A stretch of DNA of 64,000 bases from Paragordius varius (Eukaryota; Nematomorpha), in the NCBI GenBank assembly GCA_964247055.1, contig OZ176059.1, positions 2,356,001-2,420,000 on the forward strand. Direction: 5' to 3'. The notes beneath the pieces are model-generated. The model ran no database searches, was not told the origin of the DNA, and saw only the letters and a program-made list of their open reading frames with translations. The position numbers and the translations under genes are program-made. Positions 13,301-25,100 of the stretch are shown in pieces (within the stretch, counting starts at the first letter, position 1; every line of letters starts with the position of its first letter).

Positions 13301-15803
13301 TTCATTTTTTTAGATATAAATTATATACGAACTGTTAATTCTTTTATATTGCATTAATAATTTGTTATAATAACCATCAATATTGGCTGATATATATTAT
13401 AACACACACCTGTTTATTGTTAATATTTTTTATTCTACTGGCAAAAAACTGTTCAATTAAATTTCATATTATTCATATATATAAGGTACGTCAATCAATT
13501 TGATTGACATTCCATAAAGATGTTTATATATAATAAATTTATTTCAGCATTCTTTTTTTCAAATAAATTTATTTGCCAAATTTTTTGTTTTGTTAAGAAA
13601 AAAAATTATCTTTTATGCTCCTGTTATTGTTTTATAGCCTTTGGGTAATTATAGGGTATGGGGAAGATATGTAAATATATCTCCCACAAAGTCTAACGCA
13701 TTGTAGATGTATAGGAGTCGTTTTTAAACATGTAACAACACATTTTTGCATATTTTATCATATCTATATGCATAAAAGTAAAAAGTTTAAGAAATTTTTT
13801 ATGTCCTGGATAAATTAAATTTTAACATATTTATGTATTCATTTTGCAAACATTCATAAATAGTTTATAAAATCTATTGAACCCAATTTAAAAATTAGAC
13901 TTAAAATATGAATTAAATGAAATCTAGTTAAAACATGGTGCTTATTTAAATTTTTAGTTTGATTTCGTAAATTTTAATTGAATGCAATTTATATAGGTAT
14001 TACCGACTGCATTTATACCGAAAATGCAGATGGATATGTGCGAAATTGATAATAAGTGAAACCCCAAATCATAGTTGGGTCGTAATGATGAGTGATAACA
14101 AGTACAGAACAAGTCTGAAATTACTATTAATGAAAAGAATCACTCACTATTATCAAAACTATTTAATTTCATTTTTTTATCATGATTTTTAGTTTAAATA
14201 TCATTTATAACATTAAACGAAGTTCAACAATAGTTAATAAGGGGTTATGTTTTAAAAAATGTAAACTATACATGTATATTCAAATATTATCCCGTAAAAA
14301 TAATTGAAACATATTTTTGTAGTTGGTAAAAAAATTTCAATTATATTCAACTGGAGTTCACTTGTTAAAAAATTAGCACACAATTGTTTTAATTTAATAT
14401 TCCATTACTAATTTTATACCACACTCACAAAGTTTAATGAGCTTTCAAAATTCAAAAAATGATATTCAACGCCATTTAAGCGAAACTGCAAAAAATCAAA
14501 ATACGATTAACAGCTAAAATAATATTTAGATTTTACAATCATGATTTCAACGACAAAATTTCAGTATTTATGGGAGCTTAAAATCTTAATAACCTGTCAA
14601 AATAACAAAAAATTGATGTTTAAGGAAAAGATATTTCATTTAATTTTAACAATGTCAAAAACCCTAGATGTACATGTATTTGAGCCACAGTTTTATATTA
14701 AAACGATCACATGAACGATACTCAAATCGGATGGGGCTGACAATTTCATATTTTAGGGTTAATTCATATATTTGAAAAACGCTATCAGCTAAATATCATA
14801 ATTTTTGAATGTGATTTTTTTACCTATAATGTACGATATTATTTTTACCGTTTAAATTAAAAACAAACCGATTAGGATTAGTAAAGATCCTTTTGATTAT
14901 TGAATTTTTTTATAGTCTTGATTGTTAAGTTGTTTTGTCCTTTAAATAGAAACAAGTTAAATCATATATATTAATATTCATCGCTTACAAATTAAAAAAT
15001 GACTAGTGAGTGATAGATCAATATAAGTAATCGTATATGATAAATTTTTTAGATTTCTCGAAAATATATGAGAGGTTCTATTTTATTATTGATATAATAT
15101 ATATATATATATATATATATAAGATGGATGCATAAAATCAATAAGATTATGTAGGTTATCGGGGTCTAAAAACCTTGTTTAAGTATCTATGAAAAGTAAT
15201 TAAATTTTGTCCTAAATGGAAAATGGCTGATCTTAAAAATATGACCGCGTAAAATTATATATGTTTTAACAAATGATATATTTAAAAATTCAAAAATTTA
15301 TTTCACAATATTTTGTGTTATAATTGCGCTATAACATTTACAGCAATCAATGAAAAACAAAGTGTGATATTTTAAGACATATTAAGTGAAAATAAAATTC
15401 TGTAAGATTTTAATAAAAATCCAAATGAGAATGTACACGAATAATATCAACAGTGAAATACAAAAAATATACACAAACATGAATACAGCCATTAAGGTAT
15501 GGTAAAAAACAACACATGGTAGAATTAAACAGGTTTTTTTTCCTATTATATATAATATTAATTTTGTTTATTTAATAATGGTGACAAACTATTTTTTACA
15601 CCATACATATGCTATTACGTAACGTAATTCAAAACAAAAATGCAACAAATATATGGAATACTTTATAACACAAAGAAAAAAAGAATAGGTAATGAATAAG
15701 GAGAGAGAGTTAAAAATTGGGGTCCATATTAATACAATTAAAAATTTGTTGTATAATGAATGACACAACTCATAATTTACAAATCTAAACTAAACGTTTT
15801 AAA
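13301..15803. other. Intergenic region between the convergent foxB and egghead 3' ends
   Basis: No coding frame is supported. It holds an (AT)n tract near 15096 and one CAGTAGCG-type MITE at 15486. Polyadenylation sites for both genes should lie here, but AATAAA-like words are too common at this base composition to choose one. Confidence 0.5.
15486..15621. mobile_element. CAGTAGCG-type hairpin MITE, copy 6
   Basis: It begins ACAGCCATTAAGGTATGGTA and ends CCATACATATGCTATTACGT. The inner arms (GGTAAAAAACAACA and the complement of TTTTTTACACC) still pair. The ends are more decayed than in other copies. Confidence 0.45.
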
Positions 15804-16105
15804 CTAACTGGTGGATTGTTTGGCTACCACATAAAATTGATTTTTAGCCGTACACAGGCCCCAACAAACAGCTGTTATTTCGATGCACACATTGAATGGG
15901 ATGATTGCAATGGCACATGTTACACAGATGATTAAGAGAATGAAACGATAAATTAATCGTTTAAGCCAACTCACAAATCGCCGAATCCATAAAGGTGTAC
16001 ATCTTGTTATTGTTTGTAACATGTGTTTCAATAAGCTCCTAATTGAATGGGGTACAAATTTTCCCACCGGACGATATACGTTATTAAAGGGTACTTTCAC
16101 ATATT
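15804..16105 (-). CDS. egh: egghead exon 6 (last membrane segments)
   Basis: Acceptor TAAACAG/AA, phase 1 in, stop at 15804-15806. It encodes a basic stretch and then the hydrophobic block FILLIICVTCAIAIIPFNV and CIEITAVCWGL...FYVV. This corresponds to the C-terminus of fly Egghead (IPVNVVIENVAVIWGL, KFYVV as I recall it). Confidence 0.85.
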
Positions 16106-17888
16106 CTGTTTAGGGGAAAAAATTTTTTATGATATAAATATACCATATAAAGTAAAATTTAAATGAAAACCAAAATAAAGGTGTCAAAATCGATATTTTA
16201 ATGTTTAATAGCAAAAAATGTCTATTCCTTTTTAGTGTGACCTTAAATTTTTAAACTTATTTTGCTTCAAATTTAACACTTTTTCAACCAAACATAATCG
16301 TTTCCCAGTCAAACTCAACGTTTGCAGTAGCGTATGGTATGAAAAAATTGTTTCAAGCATTTGTCGTTTTTTATCATAATACTGTATTTTTAATAAACCA
16401 TAACCTTATTTAAAAAAATTAGATTATTTTTCATGAGCATATATAATCACTAAATCTTGTAGTTATTTATAAATATATCATTTATAGGTCAATATAATGT
16501 TTTGCATCCAAAAAAGTGTTGTATTAAATTAATTACCTATAAGATAGATTTAACATTATGAAATTTAAAAATTAGGAAACTAAAAAAATCACATTAAAGT
16601 TAAGGAAATATACATGCTTACTATACGCTAATGCTCAATTAAAAAATTTAGTAAATAAGCTATAAGAGTTTCAATCAAAAAATCTAAGTGTATGATTTAA
16701 AAAGTGTTTGATCGTAAAAATGTTGAGTTTGTATGATAAAGTGTTGCAAAGTTTTAAAAATGATATATATAAATATATATATTTATCAAGTTTACACGAT
16801 ATAATTTGTTACATACTTTGTATCAATCGTTTCCCAAGTTGAGGTAATACACCTTGCGAGTTGGGCGTCAATGTTAACGCGATTATATTTTCATCAATGA
16901 GTATGGCCTGTTCCAACATTTTAATTTGCTCGGTGTTGTAATTTTTATTATTGCTAAAACTATTGTAATCATCACTGTGGTCTTTATCATTTTCACCCAT
17001 TTTGATTTGTTCAATAATACCATCTCCAATATAAAATGCGTATTTCCGTGCTTTACAATTATCATTTCCATTAATATAAAGTGATTCTTTCAGGGAAACT
17101 GCGTTAATCCCCTCAGAAATTTCCAAGGGTTTTTTTTCATTCGAAACTTGATAACTATTATTCGTATTATTTTTATAATCATTTTCCGTTAATTTGGTAT
17201 TTTGCGCGTCATGTGCCAATAGAATGCTGGGTATTTCCGTGTTTATAATAGTTGAGATATTATTATCATGATTATCAACAGCATTTTTTATTGTCATATA
17301 TTCATTTACATTATGTTTGGGTACATGACATGTAATTGATTCTTCGTTTAAAACATTAAGTTCTCTCAAACTATTAATGTAGAAATCATTCTTTTTATAA
17401 TTCTTATCTCGTCCACCAAATCGAAAAAATGAAATGATTGAACCATAGGCATACATGTAGATAGTTGTACCCGATATAAAAGCCGATATTATACGCAAAA
17501 TGCGAGGAAAACCATACAAAGGTAACCAAGTTACAATGCAAAGTTCAACCCCAAATATAGCGGGCATAAGGATCCAGGCCCAAACAAAAACCGTTAAGCA
17601 TAATTTAACGGGCCATATTGGTATTTCGGTACACCTATGTACTACCAGGTAGATACCTAAAACGTTGTGATGTGAAATATATATATATATATATATATAT
17701 GGTTGTTTTTGTTATAGGTATAAAAAACTTGAAATATATTTTTAAATTTGGTGAGATAATAAAAGCATTTTTAGTTGTTTTACGTATAAATTTGAAAAAA
17801 AATGTTTAATTTTGTTAGTTAAAACTTATGTACTCCAGGTATATAACCTATATGTTGTGATATTTTAAAAAGATATCTTAATTTCACA

Positions 17889-17954
<66 letters not shown>

Positions 17955-19809
17955 CGGATATGGTTAAATGACAAAAGTGCAATACAGTAGCGTATGGCAT
18001 AAAACATTATTAGTCCATAAAAGAATTAAAAAATATTTTTTTAAAAAACAAGCGTAGTTGTTTATACACATATCCATAATATGCCTTGTTTTTTTAAAAA
18101 AAACATTTTTTTTATTTTTTATCGACTAATATTGTTTTATGCCATACGCTGTATATTATTTTCCAAATAAATAATAAAGTTATTTATTTTGAAAAATTTA
18201 ATTTTTTGGTTATAATGGTATAACATTTTGCAATAAGATTCAAAATTAAAATAATATAAAAAAATGACAAATTATAATCAAAAAAATTTTATTCAAAAAT
18301 ATTCATTTTTTTAAACTGTATTTATGCATTTTCGTCATTTATATTAGATATATAATGCGTGATTTATCATATTACACCAATATAAAACTTATATATGTAC
18401 CGCCAGGTATAAATATATAAAAATAGAACTATTGAATTTTGTTACTGCTATCTTAATTAAAATTCGTAAATGTCATAAATTTTATTAATTTAGTGTTATA
18501 TTACGTAATACATAACGGATTATAAGTCTTAAAGTTATATGGCAAGAACTCAATAATTTTTAATTCTAGCATATATACATACTTATATATATATATTATT
18601 AAAAACCTTATGAAACACATATATTTAACAGCCTTCAAAAGTCAAAACCTAAAAAATTTAAACTACAACAAGATGAATACAAACCCTTTTAAATCTTAAA
18701 ATTAAAACGCAAAAAAAGTTACGAATAAATACACGATAAAATTCTTAACCTTGGAGCCAACGTTTACGCTGTTTAAGGAAATCGGATATAGTGTATGGGC
18801 TTTGTTCCCACATTTCGCCCTCAATAAAATTGAATAGTAACGAGTATTTTTTTTCAATCAATGAACACGTTGATAATGTATTAATCAATAAATTTTTATT
18901 ATCAATCAATGAATCCTTCTTTCTTAAATTACGACTAAAGTCTTGTGTCGATGGTAATGTGGGGTGTGATGTAGGAGAATCTATTATATGTGATATATAT
19001 TAAAATAGAGTAAAAAAAATTATAAAGGCCATAATGTAGCAAATAAAAGACTAATTAATAATTTATTTAATTAAATACCATGTCCATTTTCGATACATGG
19101 CAAAAGAAATAATATAAAGGATTTTTTTTACTAATTTTGTTTTAATTATTATATTTTAACGATATTATTTCCTTTTTGTTCCATTGAAAAAATATACTAA
19201 CACATGTATCGAAAATTTTGGAGGATATAGTTTAAAAATTAATGAATTTTATGACCATTTAAATTTTTAATATTCATTTTCATTATAACTTTAATAATAT
19301 TATACGATTATAATAACTTGAGAAACACAAAATTGCCGTATATAAGTTTTATAGTCAACACCAACAATCAAATAAACATGGAAAATTTTTTAATGACAAC
19401 TAACCAGATAAAATGACGATGTGTCGCTAAATTATTAGTAAATGATTAGGATAGTTACAAAAAGGATATAACTAATAATTTAGTTAGGTAAAACCACACA
19501 CTTATATTTCCATACTATATTAAGAGAATGTTGAAAAATTATCATGAATTGGAGTATGCATTTTAATCGTTGTTGCTTATTTCACACTATAGTTGGGCAA
19601 TTCGCAATACAGTAGTGTATAGAAAAAAAGAAAGGTAAAATTGTTTATTTAACTGTTTGTTGTTTTTTTCTATATACTACTGTGTTGCATATTGCCCAAG
19701 TATAGTGTGAAATAAGCAACAACCATTAAAATGCATACAGTATATATTTTACATATACAGTAAAATTATAAAAACAAAACATAAAGTAGAAGACATATAA
19801 ATAATAATC

Positions 19810-19843
<34 letters not shown>

Positions 19844-21019
19844 GAAAAAAATATTAGTATTTTGCCTCTTATGTTATGTAATTATTAATTTTGAACTAAA
19901 CCCTTCATTTCCCTACAAATTAGTGTATTAAAGATATATATATTTTTATGTTTTATCAGTTATTACTTGTGTTAATAATGTCTATAAAATTAGAGAATAA
20001 TTCAATAATACCTGATTTAACATCACATAATTGACTTGGCTTGGCCACATATAATTTTCTCTCCTTGTACCTATTAAATAAATGAAAACACATATTACAC
20101 AAACAATAATTCATATATAATAATGTTTGATCTGAAATATTTATAATATATAAAATAGAGTATGTTAAATAACATCATGCTTAAAATATCAAATCGATAT
20201 TTTTTACTTAAAATTAATAAAAATTTTGCCTCAACTTTCAACCAGAAAAAAATTACAAATCACAATAAGTTTTGACCGTTAAATAATAAAAAATTACATA
20301 ATAAAAAAATTGCTTTTTATTTGTAACAAATTGCATTTAAATCCAAAAATTGCCATTTAATTGCAAAATATTACCTTTAAAAAAGAAAAATGCTATCTTT
20401 AATAAAATATTTTTATCTTTTACAAAAAATATCTTGTGCTAACATTCAAAAAACAGTTATAACCAGTTATAACTACCCGCACGCACCTACCTGTAATACA
20501 TGGCACGCATAGCAAAGTAACAATCTTCCGCTATACTCCCGTCCGGTCCAACATCAAACGTTACGTGGCGTTCAGCACCCGCTCGGGTAACCACAAAACT
20601 GCCCTTAAGGTTAAAGAGTGGAGCCCGCAGGACCGGACAACTTAGCTGGAATCGAAGTTTACCCATGTCATCGGCTACGCGAAATGTATCCGCTAATGTT
20701 GTAAGCCAGTTAAGTACACCATTACGTGCATACGTTATTAGACCTAAAAGTATCAACACAAAATTGAGCAATTGCATATATAGGTGAGATTGTTTAATAT
20801 TTCAAGGGTGCTGTTAAATACACTATAATTACCCCCTCTTGAGAGTCTAAATTAAATTGAAAATAAGCGAATCAATGAATAAATGTTTGTGCACTATTTT
20901 GCTAACGCTTAAATTATAAATATCACCCGCCTTTTTGCGTAAATTAATTATATAAAACCTAGTAATACAATCATTAGTAATAATAATGCGCCTGTTTTCG
21001 ACTGGGACATCCTTGCTTA

Positions 21020-21075
<56 letters not shown>

Positions 21076-22133
21076 AATATCCTCTAAGATCAAAATCCTG
21101 AAAATCAAACAAAACAATTTAATTAAATATTCAGTATTAAGCGTTTTGGGATTTCGCTGTTGATTAAATAAAAATTTTACTTCCTATTTCTGTAAAAAAA
21201 ATAAATCATAATTGGAATTATGTAATTTAATTATCGAATTTATTTAGAATACGAATTTTTGACACTAGTTTTTGTCAAAAAATAAGATGTACTAAGACAG
21301 TATGAGTAAATATACATTGCTAATTTTTCTTTCATCATTGCGGCCATAAAATATATGCAGCAAAGAGGAAATATTATTGGTATAGAGTTAATTTTTTCCT
21401 TTTTCTTTCTATAAACAATGCTACATATGTTATCTGGAGCAACACTTGGTGAATACAAATTTTCATTGTGGTTTACAAAATAGATATTGTTGTTTGGTAG
21501 TATATAAAATATTTTGTTTAATAATAAAACAAAAATTAAACCAGTGTAAATCAATAATGTTTTAAAATATAAAGTGATATGTAAAACTTTTCATCAATAG
21601 TAATCGCAGACGAGTTTTGTGCTAACATAGTTTATATTAAAAAAATAAAAATTTTGTTTATTAAAATTTATTTTACTTATATTTTGAATTTTATCGAGTT
21701 AATCACACTATAAAATATGTCAAGTTTGTCATTATAGTTTTTTAAAAAAGTAGCGATCGCAGAATCAACGTCGAAATGACAAAAAAATCAAATCTATTCC
21801 TCTTATTTTTTATTCAATGTTTATGGGAATTCAAACTTAGTCCTCTTTGTAAATTATGAAAAGTAATAAATTAAATTTCCGATATATTAATTAATTTGTA
21901 AGAAGATACTGTCACCCTTGAGCGGTTCCAATATAAGTCAATTTTTATTTTAATCATTAAAAAAATATTTTGGAATATGTGTTAATTATATAATTTGCGT
22001 ATAAAATAATTTTTGTTTAAACAGATTGTTTAACTTAAAGTAGGCGAAAAATATGTGTGCATGTGCTGATATTGGCCATATTAACATGTTGCAAAACATT
22101 ATTGATTTTAGTATTTTGTCATATCTTGAAAAC

Positions 22134-22167
<34 letters not shown>

Positions 22168-25100
22168 TTTGATTTTCATGCGCATATATTATTTGGAATG
22201 TGCCAATTATATACGTGAATTACATCTTTGATAAAATGCACCGTTATAAAACTAAAAAGGTTATGATGTGAAGGTATTTTTAATATGATATATCTTTCAT
22301 TTGAAATAATCCGTTTTGTACTTTTTTTAAAGAATAAAATATTTTTCTTTATTTTAGAATGACATATAATTACAAAAACCAAACATCAATAAAATAAATC
22401 TTTTATGAGACTTTTGACCTATAGTTTTTTTTGATAAAGACATATGAACGATATTTGATGATTTTAGCCTTAAAATATATATAGCAAGTTAAATTTATGG
22501 CAAAAAAATCAAAATCTTAGCATTTGAAACCACAAGTAAGTAAGTAAGTTTTTGGATTCTTTTGATTAACAAAAATATTTTAGCTTTTTCAACACATTGT
22601 GAAAATTTATATGTATATTACATTAAAGCATATCCAAATAATATTTAAATTAATTATTCTTTATATTTAATATAAAATCAAAATTTTAAATAATATTTTT
22701 CTATATAATTTATAATATTTGTATTATTTAAAGCCTGTATTAGATAATAAAAACTTTTAAATGATAACATTTTTATAACTCCTTATTGTATTTAACTAAA
22801 AAAATTTATAATTCAGTTTATATCCTAGCAACTCAATTATCTATTTATTTTTGAAAATTAAAAGAAAGTAAAACACCTGAATGATGAAATAAATTGTAAA
22901 CTATATTATGAGTGGTTTCCATAATCCGAAAATCTTAAAACAAAAAGGCTAATGATAAAATAACTTAATTATCACAAATAATAAATAATAGTAATTTAAT
23001 AAAAATTCAATAACCTAGAACCAATAAAATTAATTATCGTTTTTCGTTTTCCTTCTTTATTACTAATGATTTATTTATATTTTATGGATAGTTATATTTT
23101 ATATTTTAAAAGGATACACATATTTTTTAGTTTATTAACAACCCACACATATGATTAAAATGCAAATTATTGGATAAATACCTTGACCAAAATCACATGA
23201 TCCCTCGTGAGCAAAATTAAGAATTCCAACCAACGAATCACGCGTCAGCAAAGTCTCTTCATCCAAATGTACTATCCAATCACTATCAGCCAAAAAAGTA
23301 TCGTTCTCAGGCGCAAGCGCATACTGCAGGGCACGTGCTTTAAACCGTGAACCACGTGGAGAAACGTATTCGTTTGGCACAACTAATTCCCATATTTGTG
23401 GTTTGTTGCTATTACTTTTTGTTGTTTCATTGTATGATCTTGGTTGCTGTGTTATTTCATGCTAAATTTATTGGAAAAATATATGAATAAATTAACACTT
23501 TTTTAGATATACAGAAGCGTATGAGGCATTGAAAAGTTAATCCTTACCTAAATAAACAATTAAAAAAAGGATATTTTTAAATTACCATTTGTTGTTTTTA
23601 GCCATACCATTTGGGGTATTTGAAACTTCCAAAGATAAAATTTTATGTATTCACATTTTGTTATAAATATGCATATTTATTATGGAGTATTAATAAAAAG
23701 GGACAAATAAACTCTTTCGAAAGATTGCATTGTTATCCATGTAAACATCCATAAAATATACCATTACAGCTCAAATTCCCCTCGAACAATTCAAATTCAC
23801 GCCTAAAATAAAACTTAGTGTTTTGAATTTTAAAAACTTCCTATATTTTTATATTTTTTAAAAAAGGAAAAATTTGTTTAATATTAACATAATGCTGAAA
23901 AAATAATAGAGTGTGCTATCAAGAAATAATTCATACTATTGATGAATTATTAACCCGAAAACACAATTTATTTTTAGGGTGAATTCAAAATGTAAATGGT
24001 TTAATATAAAATCCATATTGCTTAAATCCATAAAAAAATAAAGTTTTACAACTTTTATAAGGCGAAAATGTCCGAAAAAAAGTACCTGATTAAGAAGACC
24101 AATCGAATTGTCTGTGACAACTTGAATGACAAAATTACGATAACCCAACAGGTGACATGTTAGATAATTTCGTACCACATTTCGTCGCACCAAGGCAGGA
24201 AAGTTACCACGAGTAACAACACGGAAACATATAAAAGGGGGTATTTTTGTACCCCTATGGATTGAAGAAGGATAATGGGGCGAGCAACTATAACCTAATG
24301 TTTTATTATCTTGTAAAGAAAGCTCTTTATCACAACTGGTTGGTACAACTACAATGTCGAAATCCTTACCGCTTGGCATATCATTGTTAATATCCTTGTT
24401 TTGCAAAGATTGTGAGGATAAACTTGATTCATTCTGTACAAAATGAGTGTGAGTGTTGTAGACACATTCAGTCGCCGAGAATGTCGCAATGTTACCATTC
24501 AAATGTTTGTAACTACTGGTATCGGAAATAAAGGACGTGTTTTTATCGTCTGATTCGTTGTTAGCGGGTACCGTGATATCTGACGTATATATGCGCGGTG
24601 GATCAGGGAATGCCGGGTAAAACACAAGCCCACAAAAATGAAATAGAATCAGGGGCAAAGCTATCAGGTTTAGGCATCTGAGCAAAAGTATAACGTATGT
24701 TTTGCCTTTGCCATACACCTGATAGTTATCGGAAAAGGCAGACGACATCGACGATGACTTGTGTGCATCAACCAAAAGACTGTTGTCACGTAACTCCTTT
24801 CTATGTCGTCGAACAGTTCCTTGTTGATGATGGGTCAAAGGGGAAAACGTGGTTTCCATCAAACTACGCCCAAATCTATCATAATATGATTGGGTTACAG
24901 TGTTAGGCTCAATAGTTGTATGACTGGAGTTAAATTTCTTCACATCTGGTAATAATTCTTTATTGTTAGTTGATGACACAGTGTGATCAGAATACGTTAA
25001 CGGTGTCCCATTCAGTCTTGTCATAATAGTTTTAATTGCATCCAGCTGATTGTATTCTGTCGTGTCCATGCCAACTGCCGGCTTTGTTTTTGTAGCGGTA

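Larger units (their letters stand above)
17657..18749 (-). other. egghead intron 4
   Basis: 1093 nt. It contains two (AT)n tracts (near 17679 and 17888-17950), two diverged copies of the exon 5 5'-edge sequence (near 17826 and 18388), and a MITE with long arms at 17983-18153. The donor is the weak-looking G/GTTAAG. Confidence 0.6.
23462..24085 (-). other. egghead intron 1
   Basis: 624 nt, donor CAG/GTACTT. It contains a CAGTAGCG-type MITE (23510-23620) and foldback-like copy C (23757-24006), so mobile elements make up more than half of it. Confidence 0.65.

Noticed and set aside
17819-18007. Open frame of alternating Ile/Tyr on the minus strand
   Set aside because: It is the translation of an (AT)n tract.
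19080-19215. Inverted repeat around CCATTTTCGATACATGG and CATGTATCGAAAATTTTGG
   Set aside because: Only about 14 bp pair well and the rest does not align, so it is too weak to call an element.
23936-24085. Continuation of egghead exon 1 to an open-frame stop at 23936
   Set aside because: A consensus donor at 24085 joins in phase to the next conserved block, and the extension runs into a foldback-like element.
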